NCBI GenBank assembly: GCA_948567375.1
Contig: OX419756.1
Location: 38,764,333 to 38,828,332 of the forward strand
Length of the DNA: 64,000 bases
Source: Lunularia cruciata
Taxonomy: Eukaryota; Streptophyta; Marchantiopsida; Lunulariales; Lunulariaceae
Direction of reading: 5' to 3'
The translations under genes and the position numbers were made by a program. Within the stretch, counting starts at the first letter, position 1. Each line of letters starts with the position of its first letter. Below the pieces are notes generated by a model. That model worked only from the letters and a program-made list of their open reading frames with translations, was not told where the DNA came from and ran no database searches. Below, piece by piece: positions 23,101-35,510 of the stretch.

Positions 23101-23880
23101 AATGTATGAGTTGACCTTAAACCTCATATTATAATTTATATCTCCTCACTTGGTTTTGTAAACATGGGTGCAAATTATGTGTAAATACCAAGAATACAAG
23201 ATATCCTCATACCCATTTGTTAGATGATTCCTAATTCTTAGATTTTTCTAATAAAAACCAAGTATTAAATTAACCATAAATTATGGGCATTGAAGGCTTT
23301 ACATGCTCAATATGTAGTGTACTTGATTTTAACTTCTTAAATATACTATTTTCTTAGTCTAAGTTGTTATTTCATGCATCAAAGTCATATCCTTTCTTAA
23401 TCTTTTCCTTTGAGGTGTACTCAAACTTCTATGGCATGGAAAAGAAGATCATAAAGTTGTCACTAAAGCTATTGATAAAAAGTGATATGGGATCTTTGAT
23501 CCGATATAACAATTCCAATGAGCTTGATACACATTGAGTAGATTGTAATGAAACTAAAATGGTAAAGAGAGGAAATGAAATTGTGCAGTTTTATCCAATG
23601 ATTCTTACTACCCAATATGCCTCTAAAGAAGAGGCATACTAGGTAGTAAGAAGAATCTAGTGGAGTTAAGAGTTTATGCTAAATAAGACAAAAGAAGACA
23701 AGGTAACAAACTACTTCAAGTAAGAATGAAAGATAAAATTTTATAGTATAGTCAAGAGTAGGACAATGATAAACCTCCAACCTGAAATTCTTTGGTAGCC
23801 TTATTTTTCATTTTTAACAAGTTTTAAAGAAGAAGTGCGTTGTTAAAGCCAAAGGAAGGCTAAATAGGGACAAAATAGGA
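20114..23880. other. AT-rich stretch without recognisable gene
   Basis: About 3.8 kb of very AT-rich sequence with no ORF over 60 codons and no recognised element. Local structure consists of a 23-bp direct repeat at 20217-20239 and 20254-20276, and the foldback at 23600-23657 listed separately. Confidence 0.5.
23600..23657. repeat. Short foldback
   Basis: The arms GATTC..TTACTACCCAATATGCCTCT and its inverted partner (right arm 23630-23657) can pair over about 25 bases with two mismatches and a 3-base bulge, around a loop of about 5 bases. It may be a miniature inverted-repeat remnant. No target-site duplication was identified. Confidence 0.55.
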
Positions 23881-24895
23881 AGAATCATGTGTTTAGCATA
23901 GATCCAAAGTTGACCTTGGGTCATAGTCAGAAGGAGTCAGGTTGGACGGATGGAAGTATGAAGTTGAAGACAGAGGACTTTGTATTGGGATGTGCAACCC
24001 AATCCAAAGAACCTAAAACAACTTTTCCTCATGTTCAGCCAATCAAGAAATCATGGGTAAAGAAACCAACTACCTTGGGCTCAAGATGACATTGAGAGTG
24101 ATAGAAAACAAACACATAGAATTGTCGTGTCAATTGAAGGTGGACTGAAGAATGACCAATCAGCAAAAGACTATAAAATTAAGATGTCATCATGCACATT
24201 TGGTAATTTCACAACAATATTCTATGCCTCTCAATAGTTGTCCCAAAGGAGTTAGAATCTGAGGTTTTGGGGAGGGTTTGATCTTGTAGAGACAAAGAGT
24301 GAGGAAGCACAGGATGGCTCCAAAGGGAAATAAGCAAAGTGCAGTGAGGGGTCTTGCAATTTGTTGGTTAAGTGAAGTTGCAAGGATTGAAGTCTTGAAT
24401 ATACTTTGCATTACATTTTTGGCCTGGAACTAGAATTTGAGCTCTCTAGCTTTCATGGCAGAAATTGTTGCCAGCAATTGTAGAGACAAGCCCAAGCATG
24501 ATGGGAAGAGAGGAAATCTGGCTTGATGGACTGAATTGGATTGGAGATTAGTTTTGGGGAGAGAAGCAAGAGAAGCAGTGGGAGTCACCTTCTATCGGAA
24601 GTGTGAGTCTTGGAAAGAAACTATCAAGATGAAGAATTCTTTCAACAGACTTCACACCAAGAACAAGTACTATAACACCCATTTGTGCATGTATGTAATA
24701 TTGTGATATTTATTTTGGTATTACTAGTACTTGAGAGATATTATTTGTATAGGAATAAAGGACTGTTCTACATTAGTCTTGATTAGGTAAAGTAAGTCAT
24801 ATCTAAGATAGAGAGGACCTTAGTTTAGAGGAAGTGGAAAAGATGAGCACCACTATTTTGGATTCTAGTGTATTAACTTGGTATTATTCTTAGGT

Positions 24896-25075
24896 GTTTG
24901 GCTTTGAGGAAATAGTTGAGAACTCTTGGGCCCGCAAGCCTTTTTGTTTTGGATTCTTCTATAGTCCAAGGATAGCCCATGTGAAGGAATCCTTGACTTA
25001 GGGTTGGGTCAAGATAAGATCACATGCTTAGTAGAATATGCTCATGTGGATGGATATTCCTTTATATTTTTGACT
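24896..25075 (+). repeat. 180-bp direct repeat, copy A
   Basis: It starts GTTTGGCTTTGAGGAAATAG and ends TTTTTGACT. It is about 95 percent identical by eye to 25775-25955. It lies about 75 bases upstream of a TATA-like TATATAAACTAGGGG at 25149, which may be the promoter of an unidentified LTR. Confidence 0.85.
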
Positions 25076-25249
25076 TTACTTGAATTTTAGCCTGGTGACT
25101 TGAGTTACTCCAATAATAAGTAACTTTGATGCATAACTATTTCACAAGTATATAAACTAGGGGTGAGAAGATACTCATCATCCTTTCATTTGCAACTATC
25201 TCTTTCTTATTTAGTTCTCTAGTGAGCAATGTCGTGAGTCTTGGACTGT

Positions 25250-27530
25250 TAGCCTTGGAGGAGTATGATGGAGTTGGGGTTCCTTGCCTTCTTAGTCCAT
25301 GTTATGCTACCATAATAGCCATCAGAGGTTCATTTTGAGTGAGACATAGGCCGGCTCATAATACAAGGTGGATAGTTATAAGGACCCAATACAAAGAAAG
25401 ATCATCAACATGATGATGGTCATGTTTAAGCCAGAGCAGACCACCTATGTAACAATATAGTAGATGGTGTTCTTCCACTAGATATTTGCAAGAGAGGCGG
25501 TAGATTAGGCAAAGTGTTTGCACCAATGTGTCGGGAAAATGATTACCACTTGGAGAATAAATATGCCACCCCTTTACTTTGTACCCTTTGCAACTCACTT
25601 CTACTTTGTATTAAACTTACTTAGCTTGGAGGAGAGAGGACAGATGGTGTTCCAATTTCACCCTAACTTATGAAGAGAAGCAGATGGAGATGAGTAATAT
25701 ATTAAGCGAGTTTGAGAAGGTGATGATTACTACCTCAAGACAGAGAGGATGGTGTCAATGGACACCATTGGGACGTTTGGCTTTGAGGAAATAGTTGAGA
25801 ACTCTTGGGCCCGCAAGCCTCTTTGTTTTGGATTCTTCTATAGTCCAAGGATAGCCCATGTGACGGAATCCTTGACTTAGTGGTTAGGTCAAGATAAGAT
25901 CAGATGCTTAGTAGAATATGCTCATGTGGATGGATATTCCTTTATACTTTTGACTCCTCATAGTGTCAATGGACATCCCCATCCCAAGAAAAGAAAAATA
26001 CCTAAAGGAAGAATAATGCAAATACAACCACATAAGATAAGAAGGCTAAATCCAAAGTCAGCACCGATAAAAGTGAAGGAACTGTCTTTGGAAGATGAGT
26101 CGGAAAGAGAAACTAAGTCAAAGTGTGAGGACTTGGGAGTAGAAGAAGAGTTCACTCTGTTGCATGGAGAGTCCACCAATTAGAGTGAGGGAGAGCCCAA
26201 AGTTCAAAGGAAGAGGTTGTTGGAGAAGAAGAGTGGGAGTTTCACAAGGCAATTGACCACATGGAAGAAGGAGATGAACCATGTCTCAAGTTGCTTGTAG
26301 TTGAGTTAGAAGATGACCAAGCAAGAGGGGCTACCTTGGTATTTCAAAGGGTAGCAAGATCAAAAGAAGTGCTCAAGTTGTAGTAGCAGGTCTAAGCAAA
26401 TTCAAAGAAGAAGGAAAGAGCTTAGAGGGTATGACATTGAAAGTACAAATATTGCATCTTTGGGATAAAGCACTAGCCAAAGAAGTGCCTACCCAAGACA
26501 AAGATGTGGGAATCAATGAAGCAAGTTATGTCGGATCCAATATCTATTGAAGATTGTGTGCCCTTTGTTGGTGCAACTATAGAGGAAGAAAGAAGAGTTG
26601 AAGAAGGATCATTCAAGACTGAAGGATGAGTAAGAAGTAGTAAGGGACTAGAGTGAAGCGACCTTGGAGTTAAGAAGTAAGCTAACCCAAGAAGAGAAGG
26701 AAGCCAAAGAACTTTGCGTTGAAGCAATTTGTTGGAAGAAGAGCTTTGATACCTTGCAGAAGAACTTCTTGAAGCATGGTGATGAGCTAAAGGAGCAATC
26801 TGCATTTTTGGAGAAGATGAAGTGTGAAGTTGCTAATGCAAGGGTAGAAGTCATACACTCAAAGGTGATTGCAGCAATGATGGAGCAAGAGCTAGAGAGT
26901 TTGAGAAAGAGCACAATAGTGAAGGATCAAGCTTGGCAATGAGAGTTGGCAAATAGGCATAGGGAGGAAGATTGATTGGAGAGTTTGCTCAGAAGTGTAC
27001 AAGGTCAACTAGTCTAGTATGTGGAAGAGAAGGATGCACTAAAGGTCAAATTTTAAAATGAGTTGATGATGTACCAAAACGAGTTGGAGGTAGAGCAAAG
27101 TTAGGAGGAGATAGTTCCAAGTATGGAGTCGGATTCAGTAGCAGCCGTCATGGAGGAGTTGAAGGTGATGCTAAGTACTAATGCTGAGTTAAAATAGAAG
27201 AGGTAAGGCTGCATAAATTAAAATTTCTTGTGCAAGAGATGAGAAGAAGGAAGGCAAAGGATATTGACTTTGAAAATATTCTTATTTGCTTGAGAGATTG
27301 TGTAGACAAGAAGATGTTAGAGGTACAGGACAATGTGTGTCTTTGGTTGAACTTTATTAGACCAGACTTAGATAGACTTTGTAGTGAGATGAAGGTGAAT
27401 AAGAAGTCCAAAGTAGTAGAAGCAAGAGTGCAAGTATCTTTGGGTGAGTTGCTTGAGACATTAAGAGAGATTGGACTAGGGAATGAGAATGTTAACATTC
27501 ATTGCAATTTTGGTTCAAATTGAATAGATA
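25250..27530 (+). pseudogene. Decayed gag-like and coiled-coil ORF of unknown retroelement
   Basis: I cannot assign a known family. Bases about 25480-25680 read in broken frame with KMITTWRINMPPLYFVPF and FYFVLNLLSLEERGQMVF. This resembles the minus-strand ORF at 49432-49070 (NFFATILASFLVHFYISMNL, LTDEEKEKFL). A basic, then acidic linker follows at 25926-26183 (KKRKIPKGRIMQIQ). Bases 26664-26942 (92 codons) and 27230-27523 (97 codons) are strongly coiled-coil-like, rich in Glu, Lys and Leu. Stops separate the blocks. A gag-like domain followed by coiled coil, with no pol, suggests a non-autonomous LTR element. A decayed host gene is also possible. Confidence 0.4.
25775..25955 (+). repeat. 180-bp direct repeat, copy B, inside the ORF remnant
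   Basis: It is a second copy of 24896-25075, sitting between two 13-bp copies of GTGTCAATGGACA at 25752-25764 and 25963-25975. It interrupts the reading frame of the gag-like remnant. Confidence 0.85.
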
Positions 27531-30480
27531 GTAGAAATAGTGGATGAAATAGTAGTATTAGATAGATCCAACAATGTAGAAGTAATTGTATGAACCTTGG
27601 GTTTGAAAGCCAAATTTGAAGTTGACATTGGATCGCAGTGGTAACAATTTTGAGATATGAACAGGAAAATATGAAGAAGTGGTTTGTCATTTTAGATCTA
27701 CAAGTTTCTAAAGTTGTTATAGTATGGTATTTTAGTTAGTAATAATCAATTGCAAAGCCTATTTAAAGGAAGCATTTGAAGTGTTGTTATTATTAAATAA
27801 TGTTATTCTGAAGTTGAGAAAAGTGAAGTGTTGTAACTTAGTGCTCGTCATTTCAACTTAAGTTCAAGTATCAATCCTATGTGTGTGTTTGTGAGTGTCA
27901 TGAGAAATTTGAAGTGTAAGTTTATGAACTTGTTGGATGTTTATTCCATAGTGCTGATTTCCTGAGTGGATGGCAATCAAAGCAATGCCTTGATGGATCT
28001 GTGAGGAATTGTAGCATTGGTAGTATTATGCATTGATGAGCATAGTACGGGGTGTTGATGCAAAGCAATTTTGATAAAGGAAGTTCTGATTTTAGTGGAG
28101 GGGTGGAACAAAAATTTGAGGTGAGTTGTTTCATAGTGAAGTAGCCTTCTTTGGGAAGAACTGAATAATCAGAATCAAAGTTTGTTTGGAAAGATTTGAA
28201 GAATTGTGATTATCGATGTGTAATTTGTGACAAGAACTGTTGTTGAGCATTTGTTACCCTCTTCTAGGTGTCATTTTCACCTGAGAGATTAAAGACACAA
28301 CCAAGAAGAACTATTTGGTTAATGATTTAATTTTATTTGACCATTTTTTACTTGTATCTTTATGGGAATGAACTTTACTTACTAATTACCACAAAAGTAA
28401 TACTTGTTGGGTTGTCACAAATTCTAATTTGGCTTGTTCACTTAATGATGGTAGAGATATCCTTTGCTTACATTCTTACCTAACTACATATTCTTTCATG
28501 GATTTGGATGAGGTGAAGCTTGTAACATGGACAGGTCAAATAAGTATAAGATAAAGATTGCAACAAATAGCAAGTGTTTTGTGAAGTCTATCATCATAAT
28601 TATGAACCTATCACAATTCAACATTGACCATATTGGGAAGGATGACTAGATACCATTTTAGAACCTGCTAGGTAAAGGAGCTCTTTCTTAACTTATTAGA
28701 AAAAGACAATTATGAGGCTCATATTTTCATTATGGCTATTGCCTTAAGGACAAGTTAGAGTCAAAGGATGACATTTAATTTTGGATCCCAAACAAACATA
28801 TATTGCATGTCAAGGGGTTACCTGCATTATAATGGTCAAATAAGTACTTCTTTTATGCTTTATTTCTGTTGGGTTTGTGAAGGTGGACTCTTTTAAGTTA
28901 GCTTTAGATAACAATATAAACATTGCAAAAATAATATAAATGAATATTTTCACTTATAAGTGAGTCATATTTAGAAGACATGTATTGGTCACAACTTCTT
29001 TTTGTATGAGTATTACAAGAATACACAAGAGTTTTCAACAAGGCCTTGGTTACCACAATATTAAAATAAAGCTAAGATGAACTTTGAAGAAGACAAACAT
29101 AATCAATAACAAAAAATGAGATTTAAGTTGAGATAAGCAAATTAGCAACTTATAAGAAGTCAAACAAAAGTTGTTCAAATGTTTGAGATGAAGAAGATGA
29201 AGGAAAAATCAAAAATTATACTAAAGATTTAAGGAAACAAGAGGGTATAAAGTGGTCATATTGGCAAATGCTTCAATGTGGTCTAAAGTATATTGTACTT
29301 TGAGTATTGGCATGCTTTGCATGAAGGACTTGACCTTCAAGTGGATGTGCAAGGAATTCCAAAAACATTTGGTCTTACATATTATGAAGTGGTCAATATA
29401 TGAGTTGTTGTTTGTATGATTTGGTAAGATTCTAATATGGTTTTCACTTTTGAGCAAATGATAACAATGAACACATAGGTAATTATCATCTTACATTCTT
29501 ATCAATTTACAATTATAGAGAACATTTTATTCAACAAGTAAATTGGTGTATAATTATGTGATACGTAATTTATATAAGTGTGATTTATTTATTGATGGTG
29601 TGACCTTTTTGTCTAACTTTTTCAAGTTAAAGAGAAGAAGATAACTATCATGTAAGACATTTTAATGAATCAAGTATAAAGTACTAACATGAGAACATAT
29701 TGAATTAGGTACTAGATCAAGGAATCAATTTGGTCTATGAATAGTGTTATCCTTGTTTATGACAACAACAATTGATTCTTGAGTAGTAGTGCACTTCCTT
29801 GTTATTTCACCAATGCTAAAACATCTAAGTGATAAATACCTAATTGAGGTGAATCAAATGATTCAAGCTTTAATATATTATCTTTTTAAACTATTGGTTA
29901 AGTTTTTGGAGTAGATCTAAGATCTTTTGTTCTAAAAATGTTAAAAATTGCTCTATTCAATATAGCTTGGTAGATAAGGTGGAGCTATAGAATGAAAAAT
30001 ATAGTACCTTTGTAATCATTACATAAGACAATAACTTATGATGTCCTTCAGGTTATATATAATGGCCATAAAGGTCAAGTTAGCTCTAAAGTTTATAAGA
30101 AGATAGTTTATGATGGTGGGATGCAATCAAATCTAGATGGTGGTCAGATACTTATAGTGATTGCATCCTCCACCATGTGTAGTGGTTATTGGTGCCAACA
30201 AACTAAATAAAATGGAAGAAGATATTAAGAATAGCGACTATTGATGCCAAAGTACCAAATACAAAGGAAGAATATATTAAGAATTTTGGTAATTGATACT
30301 AAGTAAAAAATACAAAGGTACAAGATGGTATATTGTGTATGATTTGACTGGTTGGATATTTTGAATACCACTAACTACACAAGATGTTAAGGAGTAGAGG
30401 ACAAGAGATGTTATAATATGAAATTAGCAACAACTTAATAAAGCCAATAGGATATATAACAAGCATATATATATACATAT
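27531..30480. other. AT-rich stretch without recognisable gene
   Basis: No ORF with known similarity. Minus-strand frames at 27922-28134 and 29221-29457 have no family features. The first part (27531-28250) may be the 3' end of the retroelement remnant before it. Confidence 0.45.
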
Positions 30481-30720
30481 ATATATAGGAAATTCTAAGG
30501 AATATTCTAAAAGCATTAAAAAAGCTTCTTGGTAAGAATCTTCTAAGAACTTTAGAAATTCTAATATAGAAATCTGGAAATTTAAATTGGAAATGTCTAG
30601 AAGATGAAGGAAATATGTCACAATGGTTGATTCTCTATTGTTTCCTATTTGACCTCTTGGAAAGGATCATTCTTAAAAGAGTGCAATGTCATCCCTAGTA
30701 GTGCACTATTTGAAAGGGAA
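30481..30720 (+). repeat. Fragment of a GAAGCTTC-family LTR
   Basis: GGAAATTCTAAGGAATATTC at 30487 and the AAAGCTTCTTGGTAAGAATC stretch that follows align with 1515-1575 of LTR copy 1. A short TATA dinucleotide run precedes it, as it does in copy 4. Only the left part of the LTR can be followed. The 3' end and TATA box are not recognisable. Confidence 0.5.
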
Positions 30721-31800
30721 AACAAATGTGAATTCTACTAAAGATTTATTCCAAATAAGTCTTGAAAAGTGATGGTGCATTTGTCATGAAGGTCACTTCA
30801 CTATGCAATAACTTCCCAAAAGGACATTGACCTTTGGCCATTGTTCATTAGCACTTGTTCCTTATTAACAATTTAAACTTGGTGAATGTCACAAATTATC
30901 ATGAATGCCAAAGGTCATTAACTTCACAAGCATTGATCCTGAACCATAAGCTATTTCTACTCCTCAAGTAGTTTCAGATTGAAGTCTTATCATTAAAGTG
31001 ATTGCAACTCCAAAAGCTCCATACCACTCTTCCTAAAAGGCATAGTCTTGTAGGAGTTATATATTGATTGTGATGCTTGAGTTTTTGTTACTCATGGTAT
31101 TGTCCAATGCTCTACATCAAGATTGATCCTTCCAACATTATGATGTTTATTCAAGATGTCACACATCTTGATAAAGTGCAAGTACACCTCATAATACATA
31201 AGCACTTGTGGTCCTACTATAGTCTTTCTCACCACTACTCATCCAAGTACACAACCAATCACACCAAACATAGAGTCATAACAAAAAATTGAAGAGGTCT
31301 CGTACATATGAAGCTTTGTGAGCCAAGCATTTACTCATGTATGAATGAATAATTGATTGAAAAATCAAATTTATTTACATCAGGCTTAATCTCCTTTTAC
31401 TTCTTTTCTAAGGAGATTTGATTGCTACAATGTACCAAAAATCACATATACACATCTACATTACTTATTGCAAGTTCAATCTTATCTTATCCTAATCTTG
31501 TTGATTTAAAAGCTACTTAGGTAGCAATGTTAGATCAACATCCCACTTTGGTTATCTGTTTCCAATATATTCTTTGGCCACTTGATCATGAAGATTATTA
31601 CTACAAAAATGACTTCTCACAAAAAAAATGTATGAGTTGGATTATTTGTAATCATAAAGATCTTTGGTCTAAAGATTTTCTTCAAGCAAAGAGGCAAATT
31701 TTCCTCCTAACTTAGGCTAATTTACACTTTTTGATCTTAAAAATCTGTTCATCATTATAGAGAAACATTGTGCTAAATCTTTTTTGTTCTACACTGTTGG
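30721..31800. other. Interval without recognisable gene
   Basis: No ORF with similarity to a known family. The small frames at 31077-31292 and 31527-31715 look like chance. Confidence 0.45.
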
Positions 31801-34250
31801 CAATAGTAATTTGACCTTCACCTTATAATCTACAAATTTTACAAGCATCTTGTTCAATGTATCTTTGAATTTCTTGTTTTCATGACCCTTGAGACAAGTG
31901 CATAGGTGCTCAAGTTGCTTGTTATTCTACACCTTTGCCTCTAATGTGTGGATTTTCATATTTTGGATTGGTCTTATAGCTTGGATTGGTGCATGAGGGT
32001 CTTTCATGGTAGATTCCATCATTATAACTTGCTAGTCCCTAGCATGGAAAAGGATTGATCCTTTTTGTAGTCCTCTAGATCTCAAGGTTGCATGGCTGGA
32101 TATTGTTCCTCTGTCTCACAACATTTTAGGTAGTTGATCAATATATAATTGGATGAGTTTGTTGAAAAATCTATCATGTATCCTTCATCGAAAGAAGCAG
32201 TCTTTCCAAAGTGTGGTACTTTCTTCTAACTATTGGTGATATTTTTTTTGACTCCCCTCTTTGGGATCCTTGAACTTCAATGTATGGTGATACGGGTTGA
32301 TATTTTTTTGAGTGCTATATGGCCATGGTCTACTAATGACGATGGGATATCTTGTTTTGGCCACTAGTTGTAACATAATGCAGTTTAGGAAAAATGATGC
32401 GCCACCTATAATAGTCAATATGTTGGACAAGATCCCAAGTGGTTATCTTTGGGTCAAGTCTACAAAGCTTAAAGTTTGAGGAGTTGATTATAAATTTACA
32501 AAGGGCCAATCAATAAGCAATGTCTTCTATCCATTAAACCAAGACCTTGAGTCAACTGGTATGGATTTGATCATGCACCATACCTAGGTTCTCTTATTTT
32601 TTTTGGTATATTGTAGGTTAATCCTTTTGCTTCACATGTTTGATTCTTATCAACTCTAATGCTTAATTTTTCTTGTAAAACTTGTTGTCTTCTCATAGCT
32701 TTTTGAAGTTTAAATTAAGTATAGACATGGTAGACTACAATGTCATATTAGGGTACCCCAACTATCAAAGGTTTATTTTCCTTTTGAGAGAATTTTGGGT
32801 CCCATGCTAGTCCCTTTCCCAAAGAGTGACATATTTGGAAGATGTTGATGAATGGAGATATCTTCTAAAGATGCCATGCTAAACACAAGAGGTCTTTCTT
32901 ATGCCAATATAGTAATGAGAAAATATTTTCTTGGTATTTGGACCATATTTAAACATGTAAGCTCCTTTGTCAGCTCTTCTTAGAGCAATTCTTCTAGTTC
33001 ATGTTGGATGTTCAAAGGAAATATAAAGAGATCTAGTTCCAATTGTTTGTCTTCTTCTAGAGGTTCTTATTGAGTGATGTTTGCTTCCCTTTTTTGTACT
33101 TGAGTCCTATCTTTGAACTTCTCCAAAGCCTCCATTTCTTCTTGGATAAAATTTCCCCTTCCCCTTTGAATCCAAAGGGGAAGGGGAAACAAAGGAGTCT
33201 TCTTGTCAAGATTTCTTATTGTTAGATCTTGTTCCTATAGGATTGACCTCCAAGTTTGGCCAAACCTCTTTCTTGTTCAAGGACTCATTGTTTGGTCCCA
33301 ACTCTTCTTAGGTGATTGAATGCACATTCACATCAATCTTAGCAAAAGGTGGAGTTGGTACAAATCATACAAGTGCCTTTGAAGAAGGTGGTTAAGGGAA
33401 TTTTTTCTTTACATTGTCCTATGTTTTACAATTTAAGCACAAGGATGTATGCCCAATTTTCTTATCAGGTTTGAGACAATTTGAGGACCAATAACTTGGA
33501 GTACCAAAATTTTAGCATTTGCTTGAGTTGGCATATTAACATGGTGGCATAATTCTACACAAAGGTTCATTACCAACAAACTGTCAAGGGCATGTCATGT
33601 AATGGTAAAACCTTACCTTTGCATTGTGTTGGATATTTCTTGTCTAAACACTAGAAGCTCCACCTCTATATAGTAATCATGGTTTTCCTATGATGGGACC
33701 TATGCCATCTAGTGTACTAAGCAAGATGGCTGTACAATTAAACACTCAATATTAGCATGCCTAGGTTTTTCATAGGTGTTGCACCAAATTTTTGGATGTG
33801 TATATAATGGAGGTCTAATCCTCTTCTTTGTGTTGACCATTTGCACTTTAAAATTATCAAAGTCTTGGATTAACTCCTGAACTTCATGTAAAATTTTGAA
33901 GTATTCTTTGGGATATCATTACCCCTTTGTCCATGTCTTTCCTTGTCCTTTTTTTCCTTGCTCTTCCCCCAAAGAAGAGATGGAGTCCTCCAGACCTGAG
34001 GAAGAAGATGAAGACTTTTGGGGTGTGTCTTTCTTTGTATTTAGCTTGCTCCTTCTTCATTCATATGATTGGTAATTTTTCCTAAAGGGATTTAACTAGG
34101 CAACTTCATACAATTCAACTAACTTGACAACTTTTGTCAAAGCATCATGCTCTCTTTATCAATCAAATATTTGAATTTAGATGGATAGCCCTATGGAAAC
34201 CAAGATAGTACTTGCACATCTTAGTACCCTAATCTTGAAGTTAGTTAGTG
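31800..34250 (-). pseudogene. Decayed minus-strand ORF region, possibly coiled-coil or gag-like
   Basis: Minus-strand translation in shifting frames gives helical, charged text, for example HTLEAKV followed by KQLEHLCTCLKGHENK around 31980-31850, and a Ser- and Glu-rich block around 34020-33950. The style resembles the coiled-coil remnants at 26664-27523 and 47340-48000. There is no diagnostic enzymatic motif. It ends where the chromovirus copy starts near 34260. Confidence 0.3.
33152..33189. repeat. Perfect 17-bp hairpin
   Basis: TTTCCCCTTCCCCTTTG at 33152-33168 is followed by AATC and its exact reverse complement at 33173-33189. There are no mismatches, unlike the decayed sequence around it. 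Confidence 0.9.
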
Positions 34251-34427
34251 GACTCTGCTCAAAAAAGAAATTTAGAGATTTTGTGGTTAGGAATTTTGTT
34301 GAGGAGTATTATCAATGAGTGATAGCTTCTAAGGTCCCAATGGTAGTTCTGATAGTTTTTGTGCCTTCCAAAGTGATCATATTGACTTTGCATTGAGGTA
34401 GACATTAGCAATTAAGTGTTGCAAGAA

Positions 34428-35510
34428 CCATGGATCTGCAATTGTAAGAGCTAGTGCAAGGAATGCAAGGGATATTGAATGAATTTTGAGAGATTAAGAT
34501 GACCATGGAGACATTACAAATTCAAGTGAAAATCCTCAAGAATGATTAAGCAATGCAAGAAGAAGAGTCGTCTCAAAACTCAATACCTACGACTGAAGTA
34601 CTTAGAGAGGCATCTGTGCCTACAAACCCTATTAACAATGATGAAGTCACATTGCTACTCCGGATAAAGAAGACCTACAACATCAAGCCTTGCAAGGGAT
34701 AGTGTACAATGGGAGTAGTGGGAGATTGGATCTCAAAAATGAAACAATATTTTTGATTATTCTTAATCACAGAGCATGCTACAAGCGTGTTTGCATGTGG
34801 ATACTTGACCGATAAAGCCTTCACATGGAAGGATGCTTGGGAAAAATCCATGTTGGCAGAGAGAAGGGAAGTCATGTGGACAACAATGCAAGAAGGATTG
34901 CTGAAGAGTTTCCAATCAATGGATTTTGTGCAGATGGCCCAAATCCAACCATGGGGATTGAGACAGAAGAACAACATACAAGAGTATGTGGAGGCATTTC
35001 TAGATCTACAAATTGCAATAACCAACATGAGTCCAATAGAGGCTCTTGACAATTCCAAAAAAGGGTTAAAGGAGCGGATTTGCCAAGAAGTCATGGTGCA
35101 AAATCCTTGCATGGTATTTGAAGCCATTTCTTGTGCATATAGAATAGCAAGAGCATTGGGTAGAGGTGAAGGAGTAATTCTACCTCAACATTATTGGGTA
35201 GAAATGCCACAAATGGGTGGACCAGTACCAATAGAATTGAACAACCTTTGAGTTCAAGATCAAGGAGCACGACCGCTTCAAGGAGAGCATAGACGGGTAG
35301 AAGAACAAAGAGATGGAGTCCCACAAGGAGAAGTAACTCAAGGAGAACAACACTATTATTACAATTGTGGCCGTATTAGGCACATATCTACCAACTACTA
35401 CGCTAGTTTCCCTAAAGGCCCTTGGCCTTCATACAAGCAATCATTGAACAACATGGAGAGGTGCACTAAAGAGGAGGTGGTAGAAATCACTTTAGAAAAC
35501 AAAAATTGCT
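34428..35510 (+). pseudogene. Decayed gag of the truncated chromovirus copy
   Basis: The ancestral start is near 34428 (MDLQL, then a stop). The capsid-like frame at 34787-35251 (154 codons) is the longest gag piece in the window and reads YLTDKAFTWKDAWEKSMLAE and NIQEYVEAFLDLQIAITNMS. The nucleocapsid knuckle at about 35350-35403 has lost its first and last Cys (YYNCGRIRHISTNYY), so it cannot bind zinc normally. GPWPSYKQ follows as in the other copies. Confidence 0.8.
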
